Shown here one piece after another: positions 49,079-59,516 of a stretch of 64,000 nt of DNA (its first letter is position 1; each line of letters starts with the position of its first letter). The position numbers and the translations under genes were made by a program. Under the pieces are notes generated by a model. It ran no database searches and was not told where the DNA came from. It saw only the letters and a program-made list of their open reading frames with translations. The stretch is from an uncultured Acidimicrobiales bacterium. GTDB lineage: Bacteria; Actinomycetota; Acidimicrobiia; Acidimicrobiales; SHLQ01. Where the stretch lies: the NCBI GenBank assembly GCA_938038815.1, contig CALHTF010000035.1:62001-126000 (forward strand). The letters run 5' to 3'.

Positions 49079-51016
49079 GTGCTTACCGCCAATGCGCTCA
49101 CGAAGGCGTTCGGTTCTCGAACCCTGTTCTCCGATGTCAGCATGCAGCTGTCGCCAGGGCGGCGCATCGCGCTCGTCGGTGGCAACGGTATGGGCAAGAC
49201 CACGCTGCTCGAGATCATCGTTGGCTTATCGAAACCCGATTCCGGGGCGATCCATCACCCCAAAGAAATGCGCATGGGGTACCTCCCCCAGGAGATCGCC
49301 ACCGAGGCCGAAGGCACCGTGATCGAAGAGGTGATGGCGGGCGACGAACAGATCGCCAAGCTCGCCGACCAACTGCACGAACTCGAGGCCAAGCTCGGCA
49401 CGACCGAAGGCGACGAACTGCAAGAGGTCATCGAGGCCTACGGCGAAGCGCAGGCCCGCTTTGAACAACAGGGCGGCTACGCCATCGAGGCCAAGGCCCA
49501 CCGGGTGCTCTCGGGCCTCGGGTTCGCCCCCGACGACGCCGACCGCCCAGTTACCGATCTGTCGGGTGGTTGGCGGATGCGCGTTGCGCTGGCGAAATTG
49601 TTGCTGTCTGAGCCCGATGTGTTGGTGCTCGACGAACCGACCAACCACCTCGATATCGATTCCGAAGCGTGGCTCGAAGCGCACCTTGCCGAATGGGCTG
49701 GCGCACTGCTGTTTGTGAGCCACGACCGCGACTTCATCGATGGCATCGCCAACCGAATCATCGAACTTCAGCATGGCCGGGTCGACGAGTACGTCGGCGG
49801 GTTTGCCGAGTTTGTGGTCGAGCGCGAGGAACGCCTGGCCATCATCGAAGCCGCCGCGGCGAACCAAGCCAAGAAGGTCGCCGAGGTCACCAAGTTCGTC
49901 GACCGCTTCCGGTACAAGGCCACCAAGGCCCGTCAGGTGCAGAGCCGTATCAAAACGTTGGAGAAGCTCGAGGCGATCGAGGTTCCGACCAAGAAGGAAC
50001 TCAAGGCCAAGTTCGCCTTCCCCGAACCGCGCCGGTCGTCGCGGATCGTGGTGCAGGTCGAAGGGGTCAAGGCCGCCTACGACGACGAAGAGACACCGAT
50101 CCTTGACGGTGTCGACTTGGTGATCGAACGAGGCCGCAAGGTTGCCTTGGTAGGCCCCAACGGCGCTGGAAAGACCACCTTGGTCAAGGTGATCCTCGGA
50201 CAGCTCGAACCCACCGAAGGCACAGTCACCATCGGCAACAACGTCGATATTGCCCAGTTCGCGCAGCTTCAGGCCGACGAACTCGACCCGCTGAAGTCGG
50301 CGTGGGACGCCTTCCGGCTCGGTCTCAAAGAAGACGGCCGCAACCTCCGCACCTTGCTCGGCTCGTTTGGATTCCCGGGCGAAGCAGGCGAGCGAATGGT
50401 GGGCGACATGAGCGGCGGCGAGCGCACCCGATTGGCGCTCGGCCGCACCATGGCCGACCCGGTCAACCTGCTGATCCTCGACGAGCCCACCAACCACCTC
50501 GATCTGCCGAGCTGCGACGTACTCGAAGACGCTCTCACGGCCTACCCCGGCACCCTGCTGCTGGTCACCCACGATCGGCACCTGATCCGCAACGTGGCCG
50601 ACGCCATCATCGAAGTCCGCAACGGCAAAGCGATTTGGCATGAGGGGGTTCCCGACGACGTGCTTGCGCCGCAAGGTTCGATGGTGGTGCGCGAACCGCA
50701 GACCCAAAAGGCCGACAAGCCTGAGCCGAGCACCAGCAAGTCCAACAAGTTGGCGAAGAAGCGCAGCGAGGCCGAAGCTCGTAACTCGTCGCATCGGAAC
50801 ACCAAAGAGCAGCGCAAGAAGCTCGGCGCCGCCGAACGCAAGTGGGAGAAGGCCGAAGCCACGGTCGCCGAACTCGAAGCCGAGTTGGCCAAACCCGAGA
50901 CCTACGAAGACAAAGACCTCATGGCCAAGCTGATCGCCGAGCACGAAACGGCCAAGGCAACCGCCGAGAAGGCCATGGCCGACTTCGAACGCCTCACCGA
51001 GGAACTCGAGGACTAA
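49079..51016 (+). CDS. ABC-F family ATPase
   Basis: 645 residues, soluble, two ATPase domains: P-loops GGNGMGKTT and GPNGAGKTT, signatures [15 protein letters not shown] and [15 protein letters not shown], and Walker [12 protein letters not shown] and [11 protein letters not shown], joined by an interdomain linker ([19 protein letters not shown]-type helices) and followed by a charged coiled-coil C-terminus ([21 protein letters not shown]). ABC-F proteins act on the ribosome rather than in transport; the coiled coil resembles Uup. The GTG at 49079 is used because a TACACT -10 element lies 8 nt upstream. A hairpin terminator follows. Confidence 0.9.
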   Translation: MLTANALTKAFGSRTLFSDVSMQLSPGRRIALVGGNGMGKTTLLEIIVGLSKPDSGAIHHPKEMRMGYLPQEIATEAEGTVIEEVMAGDEQIAKLADQLHELEAKLGTTEGDELQEVIEAYGEAQARFEQQGGYAIEAKAHRVLSGLGFAPDDADRPVTDLSGGWRMRVALAKLLLSEPDVLVLDEPTNHLDIDSEAWLEAHLAEWAGALLFVSHDRDFIDGIANRIIELQHGRVDEYVGGFAEFVVEREERLAIIEAAAANQAKKVAEVTKFVDRFRYKATKARQVQSRIKTLEKLEAIEVPTKKELKAKFAFPEPRRSSRIVVQVEGVKAAYDDEETPILDGVDLVIERGRKVALVGPNGAGKTTLVKVILGQLEPTEGTVTIGNNVDIAQFAQLQADELDPLKSAWDAFRLGLKEDGRNLRTLLGSFGFPGEAGERMVGDMSGGERTRLALGRTMADPVNLLILDEPTNHLDLPSCDVLEDALTAYPGTLLLVTHDRHLIRNVADAIIEVRNGKAIWHEGVPDDVLAPQGSMVVREPQTQKADKPEPSTSKSNKLAKKRSEAEARNSSHRNTKEQRKKLGAAERKWEKAEATVAELEAELAKPETYEDKDLMAKLIAEHETAKATAEKAMADFERLTEELED

Positions 51017-51025
51017 CCCGTTCTG

Positions 51026-51062
51026 TTTGCAGTTAAGCGGCTCTGGGCCGATCAACTGCAAA
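51026..51062 (+). terminator. Two-part hairpin after the ABC-F gene
   Basis: TTTGCAGTT (51026-51034) pairs with AACTGCAAA (51054-51062), and inside it CGGC (51038-51041) with GCCG (51047-51050). It lies 10 bp after the stop and before the next gene's promoter. Confidence 0.55.
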
Positions 51063-51081
51063 AATTTCGGGGCGGGGGCGG

Positions 51082-51087
51082 TAGGTT
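51082..51087 (+). promoter_or_regulatory. -10 element (TAGGTT) of the hydrolase gene, leaderless
   Basis: TAGGTT lies 6 nt before the ATG at 51094. Confidence 0.45.
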
Positions 51088-51093
51088 GGCGGG

Positions 51094-51978
51094 ATGGATT
51101 TTGCGGGACCTACATGGTTCGAGAAGGCGATCGCCGACACCGGTACAGAAGCTACCGTCGAGGTTGAAGGTGCAGCGATTCACTACAAGGTTTGGGGCAC
51201 ACCAGGTGCCCCGGGCCTTGTACTGATTCACGGTGGTGGCGCCAACATCTACTGGTGGAGCTTCCTGGCGCCCCTGTTCGCCGATGAGTACCGGGTGGTG
51301 GCGATCGATCTTTCGGGTCACGGCGACAGCGGATGGCGCGAGGCGTATTCGCTCGACACCTGGACCAATGAAGTTGTGGCGGTCATCAACGACGCCGACA
51401 TGTTGCCCAAGCCGATCGTGGTCGGCCACAGCATGGGTGGATTCGTCACCATCGCAACCGCCGCCAACCACTGCGAACACATCGGCGGTGCCGTGGTGCT
51501 CGACTCGCCCGTGTCGCGTCCCGACCCCGAGGTTGAGCGCGGCAAACGAGGCCTCGACTTTAAGAACCCCAAGGTCTATCCATCCCGCGAACTGGCGACC
51601 GAAAAGTGGCGCACCGTTCCGGCCCAGAAGTTCTACGAGCCCTACATCAAGACCTATGTCGCCTGGCACTCACTCAAAGAGGTCGACGGCGGCTGGACCT
51701 GGAAGTTCGACAACCGCCTGTTCATTCCCCAACGCTCCGAACCCGGCCAACTCCTCGCCAAAATCACTTGCCGGGTGGCGGTGTTCCGCACCGAGCACGG
51801 CCTGGTAACCGACGAAATTGGCAAGTACATGTACGACCAACTGGGCCGGGTGGCGCCGGTTATCGTGATCCCCCGCGCTGGCCACCACATGATGCTCGAT
51901 CAGCCGCTGTTGCTACTCACCGGCCTGCGAACCCTGCTCGCCGACTGGGAGCACTCGGTCCCGTTTACTCGGGACTAA
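51094..51978 (+). CDS. Alpha/beta-fold hydrolase
   Basis: 294 residues. LVLIHGGGANIYWWSFLAPLFADEYRVVAIDLSGHGDSG is the HGGG oxyanion strand and helix region, PIVVGHSMGGFVTIATAA holds the nucleophile Ser (GHSMGG), and the catalytic His is in IPRAGHHMMLDQP. AVFRTEHGLVTDEIG is where the acid residue is expected. The family covers esterases, epoxide hydrolases and dehalogenases. No signal peptide. It appears to be transcribed alone. Confidence 0.85.
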   Translation: MDFAGPTWFEKAIADTGTEATVEVEGAAIHYKVWGTPGAPGLVLIHGGGANIYWWSFLAPLFADEYRVVAIDLSGHGDSGWREAYSLDTWTNEVVAVINDADMLPKPIVVGHSMGGFVTIATAANHCEHIGGAVVLDSPVSRPDPEVERGKRGLDFKNPKVYPSRELATEKWRTVPAQKFYEPYIKTYVAWHSLKEVDGGWTWKFDNRLFIPQRSEPGQLLAKITCRVAVFRTEHGLVTDEIGKYMYDQLGRVAPVIVIPRAGHHMMLDQPLLLLTGLRTLLADWEHSVPFTRD

Positions 51979-52014
51979 CTCCGGTTGACCTAACGCCGCC
52001 GATTGGACGCCCGC

Positions 52015-52020
52015 TAACCT
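52015..52020 (+). promoter_or_regulatory. -10 element (TAACCT) of the amidohydrolase gene, leaderless
   Basis: TAACCT lies 6 nt before the ATG at 52027. Confidence 0.45.
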
Positions 52021-52026
52021 CGGCTT

Positions 52027-53787
52027 ATGGCTGAGTTTGATGTGGTTATTTCGGGCGGAACGATTGTCGACGGCACGGGCAACGATGCCTTTGCTGGCGA
52101 TGTAGGCATTTCCGACGGCAAGATCGCTGCGGTTGGCGGATCGCTCGAAGGCGACCGGGTCGTCGAGGCCGACGGCGCCATCGTTGCGCCCGGCTGGGTC
52201 GACGTGCACACCCACTTCGACGGGCAGGCGACCTGGGACGACACCCTCGACCCGTCGTTCAGCAACGGCGTGACCACCCTGGTGATGGGCAACTGCGGGG
52301 TCGGTTTCGCACCGTGCCCCAAAGGCCAGCAAGAAACCCTGATCGAACTGATGGAAGGCGTGGAAGACATTCCCGGCGCTGCACTGCACGAGGGTGTTCC
52401 GTGGGGCAAGTGGGAGTCGTTCCCTGAGTACCTCGATTTCTTGTCGACCCGCGCCTACGCCATGGATGTCGGCGCCCAGATCGCCCACGGGGCACTGCGG
52501 TTCCACGTGATGGGCGAACGGGGTGTCGCCAACGAAGACGCCACCGCCGACGACATTGCCGCCATGCGCAAGCTCACCGCCGAAGCGGTTGCCGCCGGCG
52601 CGGTCGGCTTCTCGACCTCGCGCACGATCTTTCACCGGTCGATGGACGGCTCGGCGGTGCCCGGCACCTACGCCACCGCAGAAGAACTCGAACAGATCGC
52701 ACTCGGCATCGCCGATGGCGGCGGGGCGGTTATCGAAGCGATTTCGTCGTCGTCGATCGGCGACCTCGAAACCCTGGGCGGCGAACGGTTCTCCCAAGAC
52801 GAAGAGCTCGAGATGCTCGCCCAGCTGTCGAACAGCAGTGGCCAGAAGGTCACCTTCACCACGGTGCAAAACAGCGACCGACCTACCGACTGGCGGGCGG
52901 TGCTCGACTTCACCGCTGAACAAAACGCACAGGGAGCCCAGCTCTACCCTCAGGTTGCGTCCCGACCGATCGGGCTGTTGTCGGGCCTCGCCGGCTACCA
53001 CGGCTTCATGCGCCGCCCGGCGTACCTCGAAATCGCCGACCTCCCGGTCGCTGAACGGGCGGCCGCTATGCGCGAACCTCAACGCAAATCCGCGATCATG
53101 GCCGATGGCGATGTTCCGCCCGAGAGCCCCGGCTCGATGGAAAACATGTTCAACTCGTTGTTCCAGTCGATCCCGATCCAGTACCCGCTGCGCGACCAAG
53201 CGGTGAACTACGAGCCCGGCGACGAGCAGATGATGATGAACATCGCCAACGAGCTTGGGGTGTCGCCCGCCGAGGCGATGTACGACTTCCTCTGCGAGGG
53301 CGACGGCACCAACTTCACGGCGCTTTACGGGGCCGGGTTCGTCGATCGCAACCTCGACGCCATCTACGAGATGTTGTCCGACCCGAACACCGTGACCGGC
53401 CTCGCCGACTCGGGCGCTCACGTGAAGCTGATCTGCGACGGCACGATGCCCACCACGCAGCTGACCCACTGGACCCGCGACCGCACCCGAGGCAAGAAGA
53501 TCCCACTCGAGTTCTTGGTCGAGAAGCAGACCCGGCGCAACGCTCGCCTCTACGGTCTGGCCGATCGAGGCAGCCTCGAGGTTGGTATGCGGGCCGATGT
53601 AAACGTGATCGATCTCGACAACCTCACCGTGGCACCGCCACTCCCCCACACCGACCTTCCGGCAGGCGGGCTCCGGCTTCTCCAGCCGGTAAGCGGCTAC
53701 CTGATGACCATGGTCGACGGCACGATCACCCGCATGAACGACACCGACACCGGCGAACGCCCCGGCCGGCTGGTGCGTAGCCACTGA
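52027..53787 (+). CDS. Amidohydrolase, N-acyl-D-amino-acid deacylase type
   Basis: 586 residues. [32 protein letters not shown] is the amidohydrolase beta-domain opening; [39 protein letters not shown] carries the HxH metal ligands and matches D-aminoacylases; [22 protein letters not shown] has the catalytic aspartate region. Such enzymes release D-amino acids or related acyl groups, or belong to poorly defined amidohydrolase 3 members. Its TGA overlaps by one base the ATG of a PaaI-type thioesterase, which suggests a joint catabolic role. Confidence 0.82.
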   Translation: MAEFDVVISGGTIVDGTGNDAFAGDVGISDGKIAAVGGSLEGDRVVEADGAIVAPGWVDVHTHFDGQATWDDTLDPSFSNGVTTLVMGNCGVGFAPCPKGQQETLIELMEGVEDIPGAALHEGVPWGKWESFPEYLDFLSTRAYAMDVGAQIAHGALRFHVMGERGVANEDATADDIAAMRKLTAEAVAAGAVGFSTSRTIFHRSMDGSAVPGTYATAEELEQIALGIADGGGAVIEAISSSSIGDLETLGGERFSQDEELEMLAQLSNSSGQKVTFTTVQNSDRPTDWRAVLDFTAEQNAQGAQLYPQVASRPIGLLSGLAGYHGFMRRPAYLEIADLPVAERAAAMREPQRKSAIMADGDVPPESPGSMENMFNSLFQSIPIQYPLRDQAVNYEPGDEQMMMNIANELGVSPAEAMYDFLCEGDGTNFTALYGAGFVDRNLDAIYEMLSDPNTVTGLADSGAHVKLICDGTMPTTQLTHWTRDRTRGKKIPLEFLVEKQTRRNARLYGLADRGSLEVGMRADVNVIDLDNLTVAPPLPHTDLPAGGLRLLQPVSGYLMTMVDGTITRMNDTDTGERPGRLVRSH

Positions 53788-54176
53788 TGAACGCGGAAGA
53801 GCTTCATACCACCGACCCGGCGGCGCAGTCGCTCGGCATTTCGCTTGGTGAAGCCTCCGAGGGACCGGACGGGCAAACCTCGACGCACCTCACGGTCACC
53901 GCCGACATGTTGAACCCGTTCGGCACCTGCCACGGCGGGGTGATCTTTCAGTTGATCGACACCGCCATGGCCTATCGCAGCAACGCCGGCGGACCAACCG
54001 CGGTGGCAACGTCGGCGTCGATCGACTTCGTGGCGGCCGCCCACGAAGGCGACGAACTCACCGCAACGCTCACCAGCCCGTTCTGGGCTCGCAATGCCGT
54101 ACACGACGGTGCCGTCACCAAAGGCGACGGCACGATCGTTGCGTTATTTCGAGGGAAAACCCTGCGGATTGGTTAG
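53787..54176 (+). CDS. PaaI-family hotdog thioesterase
   Basis: 129 residues. NPFGTCHGGVIFQLIDTAMAYRSNAGG is the hotdog catalytic helix region with the HGG motif, and AVATSASIDFVAAAHEGDELTATL the dimer strand. This is the PaaI-type, which hydrolyses aryl- or acyl-CoA thioesters. Translation is coupled to the amidohydrolase (1-nt stop/start overlap). It ends 12 bp from the convergent Liv permease gene. Confidence 0.87.
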   Translation: MNAEELHTTDPAAQSLGISLGEASEGPDGQTSTHLTVTADMLNPFGTCHGGVIFQLIDTAMAYRSNAGGPTAVATSASIDFVAAAHEGDELTATLTSPFWARNAVHDGAVTKGDGTIVALFRGKTLRIG

Positions 54177-54188
54177 GCCGGTGGGCAG

Positions 54189-55454
54189 CTAATCGACTGC
54201 GCCGACCAACTCATCGACCGGCGAGTCTGGCTCGTCGGGGGTGTCGTCGGCGGTTACCGGAGTCGCGAGCGAGGCGCCGCCCGGCACTTCGCCGTTGGGT
54301 CCTCGGGGAATGATCCGCACGATCTTGTTCTTGAGGGTTCGGGCCGCCGACACAATGCCGCCGGGCAAGAAGAACGTGAGCAAGATCAGCAACAGACCAA
54401 GGATCAGCGAACCGGTCGGGCCCTGGAGCCATCGTTCGGGTAGGAACCCGACCTCTTGGGTCGAGCTGGCCCAGTCGGGCACCAGCGCAATCACGAGGCC
54501 GCCGACCACCGCACCAGACAGCGTGCCGACACCACCGACCACCAGGCCGACGATGAAGTTGATGGCGAGCAGCTGGGTGAAGTCGTCGGGCGATGCCAAG
54601 CCAACCTCGGCCACATACACCGCTCCGCCGACGCCACCGAGCGCCGAGGCAATACCGAACGACATTGCCTTGGTCCTTGCGAGGTCGATGCCCGATACCG
54701 CTGCACCGGTCGGGTTATCGCGTACCGCACGCATGGCCCGGCCCTGGCGGCTCTTGATCAAGTTGGCCACCATCCAGAAGCAAACAACGGCGATCAGCGT
54801 GAACATCATGAAGGCCCACATGCGCTCCTCTTGTTTGCTTGAGATGCCGCCATCACCGAAGTAGCCGCCCAACAGAGGGATCTTCTGCAACGTCTCGGCG
54901 ATGCCATCGAGGGGCAGCCACTCGGGTGGTTCGAGCTTGTACTTGCGACCATCGGGACCAGTCGCCTTACCGCCAACGCCGTTGGTGATCGAGAACAACC
55001 GGTCGAGCTTCACGATGGCCGGGAACACCGCGGCAAACCCGAGGGTGACCAGCGCCAGATACAGACCTTGGATCCGAAGCGCCGGAAGCCCCATCACGAT
55101 GCCGATGACGAAGCACAGCGGCACCACGACGATGAAGGTCAGCAGGAATGGCCAGTCGTGATCGGCCATCAACCAGGCCGAGGCGTATGCCCCCATACCA
55201 AAGAAGAAGCTCTGGCCGAGCGCTAGCTGCCCAGTGAAACCAGCCACGACCTGCAAGCCGAGGATCGCTATGGCGAACGCAATGGCTTTGTTGAGTCGAA
55301 TCAGACTGATGTTGTAGTTGTTTTCGCCAAGGCTGATCGACCCAACGTCGACATAGGCAAAGGCCACACCAGCCACGAGCAGCGCGAAGAGCGACCACGT
55401 GATGACCTTGTACAACTGGTGTTGGGATGAACCAGCAAGAATTTTTATTGGCAT
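54189..55454 (-). CDS. livM: Branched-chain amino acid-type ABC permease LivM
   Basis: 421 residues, about ten transmembrane helices. The ATG at 55454 is chosen because AGGAG lies 9 bases upstream. QVVAGFTGQLALGQSFFFGMGAYASAWLM is the LivM signature and ITNGVGG a conserved loop. A ~60-residue charged C-terminal tail with many Pro and Asp residues extends past the last helix and is longer than usual. LivM and LivH form the membrane channel of the Liv system. It is the last gene of livG-livF-livH-livM. Confidence 0.9.
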   Translation of the reverse strand: MPIKILAGSSQHQLYKVITWSLFALLVAGVAFAYVDVGSISLGENNYNISLIRLNKAIAFAIAILGLQVVAGFTGQLALGQSFFFGMGAYASAWLMADHDWPFLLTFIVVVPLCFVIGIVMGLPALRIQGLYLALVTLGFAAVFPAIVKLDRLFSITNGVGGKATGPDGRKYKLEPPEWLPLDGIAETLQKIPLLGGYFGDGGISSKQEERMWAFMMFTLIAVVCFWMVANLIKSRQGRAMRAVRDNPTGAAVSGIDLARTKAMSFGIASALGGVGGAVYVAEVGLASPDDFTQLLAINFIVGLVVGGVGTLSGAVVGGLVIALVPDWASSTQEVGFLPERWLQGPTGSLILGLLLILLTFFLPGGIVSAARTLKNKIVRIIPRGPNGEVPGGASLATPVTADDTPDEPDSPVDELVGAVD

Positions 55455-55466
55455 TGTCAAACGCTC

Positions 55467-56360
55467 CTAAACTCTGCTGACCGCAGGGGTACCGAACAAC
55501 CCGGCGGGTCGGACGAGAAGAACCAGCATCAAGACGACAACCGCCGCGGCAAGGCCGAGTTCGTTCGGGATGAACGGGACATAAGGAACCACCAGCGACT
55601 GGATGGCGCCGATAGCGATTCCGCCGGCGAGCGCACCCCACAAACTGTCGAGGCCACCGAGCGCCGCGGCCGACACCGCAAAGATCAGCACCCGCAACAT
55701 GATCGAGGGTTCGAGTTGGCGAAACGGGTCGGCCACATACACCGCCGCCCCCAACGTGCCGACCGCCGCGGCCAGCGCCCAACCAAACTGCAAGGTTGGA
55801 CCTACCCGAATACCAACCAGCTCGCTCGATTCGAGATTCGACGACACCGCTCGGAACGCCAAACCAATCTTGGTCTTGTTCAGCAGTAGCTGGAGAAGAC
55901 CAATCGTGACGAGCACGGTGAGCACCGTGAACACGGTGTACCAACGAAGCGAGGCACTGCCCCACGTAAAGGCGTTACCCGACGGGAACAGCTCGGGAAA
56001 CGACCGTGGGTCAAAGCGCCACACGATGCCGGCCATGGCATTGATCCCTAAGAACAAGCCCAAGGTGATAATCACCAACGGCAGGTGGTCGGCCGGGTCA
56101 AAGGGCCGGATAAGCACCCGCTCGACGCCAGCGGCAAACACTCCCAGGATGATCATGGCGAGGAAGACCGCCAGCCACATCGGTATTCCTTGTTCGTACG
56201 CCAGCACGAGGGTGACAAAGGCCCCCAACATCGCCAACTCGCCTTGGGCGAAGTTGACCAGCGTGGTCGCTTTGAAGATCAACACCAGCGCTACCGCCAC
56301 CAGCGCGTAGGTCGAACCGTTGGCGAGGGCATCGAAGAGTCGTTGTACAAAAAGTTGCAT
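55467..56360 (-). CDS. livH: Branched-chain amino acid-type ABC permease LivH
   Basis: 297 residues, about eight transmembrane helices. LFVQRLFDALANGSTYALVAVALVLIFKATTLVNFAQGELAMLGAFV is the characteristic LivH N-terminus, and AALGGLDSLWGALAGGIAIGAIQSL the conserved EAA-like region. It pairs with LivM. Its ATG follows the livF stop without a gap, and livM starts 12 bp after its stop, so the four genes are one operon. Confidence 0.92.
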   Translation of the reverse strand: MQLFVQRLFDALANGSTYALVAVALVLIFKATTLVNFAQGELAMLGAFVTLVLAYEQGIPMWLAVFLAMIILGVFAAGVERVLIRPFDPADHLPLVIITLGLFLGINAMAGIVWRFDPRSFPELFPSGNAFTWGSASLRWYTVFTVLTVLVTIGLLQLLLNKTKIGLAFRAVSSNLESSELVGIRVGPTLQFGWALAAAVGTLGAAVYVADPFRQLEPSIMLRVLIFAVSAAALGGLDSLWGALAGGIAIGAIQSLVVPYVPFIPNELGLAAAVVVLMLVLLVRPAGLFGTPAVSRV

Positions 56361-57071
56361 CTAGATTCCTAGGTAAACCTTGCGGATAGTGTCGTCGTCA
56401 ATAAGGTCGGCGGCGTCGCCCTCGATGGCGATGGTTCCCGCCTCAAGCACGTACGCCCGGTCGGCAATACCCAACGCAAGCTGGGCATTTTGCTCGACGA
56501 CGAGCAGCGTCGTGCCGCTCTTTTTGTTGATCTCGGCAAAGCGCTCGAAGAGGTCTTCGACGATAAGCGGCGCAAGACCGAGCGATGGCTCGTCGAGCAA
56601 GACCAACTCGGGTCTACTCATGAGCGCCCGGGCTACCGCGAGCATCTGTTGCTCGCCGCCCGACAACGATCCGGCGGTCTGGGTTCGGCGCTCAAACAGC
56701 ACCGGGTAGATCTCGTACCACTTGTCCATGTCGGCTTGGACTTCATTGTCTTTACGGGCATACGCCCCGACGGTGAGATTGTCTTCAACCGACAGTTCGG
56801 GGAAGGTGCCGCGACCCTGAGGGACGTGGGCTACTCCCTTGCGCACGATGTCGGCCGGTTTGGCCGAGTTGATCTCCTCGCCGGCCAGCTTCACCGAGCC
56901 GGTGGTTTGGATCATTCCCGAAATGGCCCGCAACGTGGTGGTCTTGCCCGCGCCGTTGGCGCCGAGGATGACCACTACCTCGGATTCATTAACGTGAAAG
57001 TCCAGGCCGTGCAACACCTTCACGAGGCCGTAGCCACCGCGAAGGTCCTTTACTTCGAGCATTGGGCTCAT
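56361..57071 (-). CDS. livF: Branched-chain amino acid-type ABC ATPase LivF
   Basis: 236 residues: Walker A GANGAGKTT, signature LSGGEQQMLAVARALMSRP, Walker B LVLLDEPSLGLAP and switch VVEQN, all typical of LivF (the DEPSLGLAP motif separates it from LivG). ATP hydrolysis powers uptake through LivH/LivM. The start overlaps the livG stop by 4 bases. Confidence 0.93.
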   Translation of the reverse strand: MSPMLEVKDLRGGYGLVKVLHGLDFHVNESEVVVILGANGAGKTTTLRAISGMIQTTGSVKLAGEEINSAKPADIVRKGVAHVPQGRGTFPELSVEDNLTVGAYARKDNEVQADMDKWYEIYPVLFERRTQTAGSLSGGEQQMLAVARALMSRPELVLLDEPSLGLAPLIVEDLFERFAEINKKSGTTLLVVEQNAQLALGIADRAYVLEAGTIAIEGDAADLIDDDTIRKVYLGI

Positions 57072-57829
57072 GCAGGGGTTCCTAGGTAGGCGGCGATTAC
57101 TTCTGGGTTCTCTTGGATCTCAGACGGGTCGCCGGAGGCGAGCCGGACACCGAAGTTCAGTACGACAACCTTCTCCGAGATGCTCATGACCAAGCCCATG
57201 TGGTGCTCGACCAACAAGATCGTGAGGTCGAACTCGTCGCGGATCATCTTGATCACGTCGCCAAGCTGGTCGACTTCCGAGTGCACCAATCCGGTTGCCG
57301 GTTCGTCGAGCATCAAGAGCTTCGGACGACCAATGAGTGCCCGAGCAAGCTCGATACGCTTCATGGTTCCGTAGGGCAGCCCGGCACACTGAACAAAGGC
57401 AAACTCTTCGAGATCGAGCTGCTTGAGTACATCCCACGCATCGATCTTGAGCTGACGCTCTTCCTTCTTGAGGCCCAGGCGCACCATCGAAGAAAAGAAA
57501 TTCTGCTTCGACCGAGTGTGCGCGCCGGCCATCACGTTTTCGATAACCGACATCCCAGGCCAGAGCGCCAGGTTCTGAAAGGTGCGGTAGACCCCGACCT
57601 CAGAAATTTGGTGCGGCGCAAGTTCGAGCAGGTTTTGCCCGTCGAAGGTGACCGAGCCTTCCGTCGGATCATAAATCCGACTCACCACGTTAAAGAGCGT
57701 GGTCTTGCCTGCTCCGTTTGGTCCGATCAACCCGCAGATCTGGTTCTCTTCAATCGTGAATGAAAGATCTTCAAGAGCGGTGATGCCGCCGAATTTTACG
57801 GTAATTCCAGACACATCCAGCAATGACAC
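57068..57829 (-). CDS. livG: Branched-chain amino acid-type ABC ATPase LivG
   Basis: 253 residues from the GTG at 57829; the frame is open to 57904, but LLDVSGITVKFGGITALEDLSF is the family N-terminus and GGGGAG precedes the GTG. Walker A is GPNGAGKTT, the switch is LVEHH (as in LivG), and the Walker B region is LLMLDEPATGL. The signature is degenerate: the expected LSGG is replaced by CAGLPYGTMKRIELARALIG, which is common in LivG. It is the first gene of the operon and diverges from the binding-protein gene. Confidence 0.92.
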   Translation of the reverse strand: MSLLDVSGITVKFGGITALEDLSFTIEENQICGLIGPNGAGKTTLFNVVSRIYDPTEGSVTFDGQNLLELAPHQISEVGVYRTFQNLALWPGMSVIENVMAGAHTRSKQNFFSSMVRLGLKKEERQLKIDAWDVLKQLDLEEFAFVQCAGLPYGTMKRIELARALIGRPKLLMLDEPATGLVHSEVDQLGDVIKMIRDEFDLTILLVEHHMGLVMSISEKVVVLNFGVRLASGDPSEIQENPEVIAAYLGTPA

Positions 57830-57903
57830 TGAGCGTCGACTCCCCTGTAGTAGTCCGCACGTTCCCCTTGCCCCGCAAGCTACAAGCGCGAGCTTGCACG
57901 ACA

Positions 57904-57917
57904 CAAGTTACAACTTG
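57904..57917. promoter_or_regulatory. Palindrome in the livG-livK divergent region
   Basis: CAAGTT-ac-AACTTG is a 14-bp inverted repeat in the middle of the 219-bp divergent gap, followed by AAGTTGATCTTG. It could be the operator of a regulator controlling both transcription units. Confidence 0.35.
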
Positions 57918-58030
57918 AAGTTGATCTTGTGAGCTGTCTGGTAACGCCCGAGACGAGGTAGTACGGTGACGAACGCGCTCGGGGGAGACCGCAAATTTGG
58001 TCGTGCTCTCGTTCGTCTTTGGACAACAAT

Positions 58031-58036
58031 GGAGGG
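58031..58036 (+). promoter_or_regulatory. Shine-Dalgarno (GGAGGG) of the Liv binding protein
   Basis: GGAGGG lies 12 nt before the ATG at 58049, selecting it over the ATG-like start at 58019. This gene, in contrast to most here, uses a leadered message. Confidence 0.5.
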
Positions 58037-58048
58037 CAATACCTAGCT

Positions 58049-59479
58049 ATGAATAGAACATGGTTGAAGATATTTGCACTGCTGATGAGCTTTGCGCTCG
58101 TCGCTGGTGCATGCGGAAGCAGCGGAGATGATGATGCATCTTCGGGTGACACCGAAACCAGCGATTCCGGCGACGACGGTGGAGATGACGGCGGCGACGC
58201 CGGCGGTAGTGACGGCCTCGCCACCGAAGGTTCAGTAGAGGTCGCCGCTGGCACCGTGCTCGAACTTGACGATTGCCCCGATGACTGGAACGCCCTCACC
58301 GGTGTTGACGGCGACGAGATCCGCATTGGTCAATCCCTTCCCCAGTCCGGACAGCTCGCAGCGTTCGGTGCGATTGGCGAAGGTATGCAGATGTGGTTCG
58401 ACTACATCAACGAGACCGACCCGATCGACGGCAAGACCCTGACCCTCGTCACCCGTGACGATGGTTACGAAGCCGGTCGTGCGGTAGCCAACGTGGAAGA
58501 AATGCTGGAGACCGAAGACATCTTCGCCTTCATGCACACCATCGGTACCCCGATCAACGCGGCGGTTCGTCCAATTACTGACGAAGCGTGTGTACCGCAG
58601 CTGTTCAACAGCTCGGGCTTCCCGTTCTGGGGCGACCCAGCCAACTGGCCATGGACCGTCGGTAACATCCTCAACTACGTCACCGAAACCGAGATCTGGT
58701 GTGGTGCGATCATCGACGAATTCGGTGAAGGCGCAACCGTGGCCTCGCTCATCATGAACAACGACTTCGGTAAGACCTACCAAGGCACGATGGCGACCGC
58801 TGAGGCATGCGCCAACGTCGAGGTTATTGAAGAGCAGCTTCACGACCCAGCCGCACCTGACATCACCAACGAGATGAGTACCCTCATCGCGTCGGACGCT
58901 GATGTCCTCGTTATTGGAACCACCGCAGCGTTCTGCCCGCAGACCGTGGGTAACCTCGCTGCTGCTGAATGGCGTCCGCGGGTCTTCATGTCTTACACCT
59001 GCAACAACCTGTCGTCGTTCTTCACCCCAGTTATCGACCAGGCAGCTGCTCTGGCCGACGGTGGATCGGCTGTTCGTATGACCAACTCGAACAAGGTTTG
59101 TGGAGACCCGGCCTACGCCGACGATCCAGCAATCTTGCTCATTGAAGAGGTCCTCGACACCTACGGCGGCGTCACCTGCGCCGACGGTTCGTTCTCGACC
59201 GGTGTTCTTTACGGTCAGTTCGCAACCGACATCCTGCGTAGCGCAGCAGCCCTTCCGGGTGGCCTGAACCGGGTCAACCTGATGGCTGCTGTCTGGAACG
59301 CCGACACCAACAACGACACTCTCCTGGGTGGCTCGCTCAAGCTTGACGGCGTGAACGATGCCTACTGGACCGAATCGGCCCAGATCCAAGAGGTAGTGGT
59401 CGTCGACGGCGCACTGGGATTCAACCCGGTCGGCGACGTTATTGACCAAGAAGGCAAGGGTGGCAGCTTCGGCGGCTAA
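58049..59479 (+). CDS. livK: Branched-chain amino acid-type ABC substrate-binding lipoprotein
   Basis: 476 residues. Signal peptide with lipobox VAGAC, an Asp/Gly/Ser linker of ~45 residues, then a type 1 binding fold: IRIGQSLPQSGQLAAFGAIGEGMQMWFDYIN, MHTIGTPINAAVRPI, FPFWGDPANWPWTVGNI and VASLIMNNDFGKTYQG. It delivers the substrate to LivHM. The ligand could be a branched-chain amino acid, urea, an aromatic acid or an amide; the sequence does not decide. Codon use contains more U-ending codons than neighbours, as expected for a highly expressed gene. A strong terminator follows. Confidence 0.9.
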   Translation: MNRTWLKIFALLMSFALVAGACGSSGDDDASSGDTETSDSGDDGGDDGGDAGGSDGLATEGSVEVAAGTVLELDDCPDDWNALTGVDGDEIRIGQSLPQSGQLAAFGAIGEGMQMWFDYINETDPIDGKTLTLVTRDDGYEAGRAVANVEEMLETEDIFAFMHTIGTPINAAVRPITDEACVPQLFNSSGFPFWGDPANWPWTVGNILNYVTETEIWCGAIIDEFGEGATVASLIMNNDFGKTYQGTMATAEACANVEVIEEQLHDPAAPDITNEMSTLIASDADVLVIGTTAAFCPQTVGNLAAAEWRPRVFMSYTCNNLSSFFTPVIDQAAALADGGSAVRMTNSNKVCGDPAYADDPAILLIEEVLDTYGGVTCADGSFSTGVLYGQFATDILRSAAALPGGLNRVNLMAAVWNADTNNDTLLGGSLKLDGVNDAYWTESAQIQEVVVVDGALGFNPVGDVIDQEGKGGSFGG

Positions 59480-59516
59480 CCCTTTGGTGGCCTAGCCACC
59501 GAATAGCAAAACTGCG

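Noticed and set aside
49226-51061. 611-codon minus-strand ORF
   Set aside because: Mirror frame of the ABC-F gene; no start signal and no domain.
51913-53784. 623-codon minus-strand ORF
   Set aside because: Mirror frame of the amidohydrolase gene.
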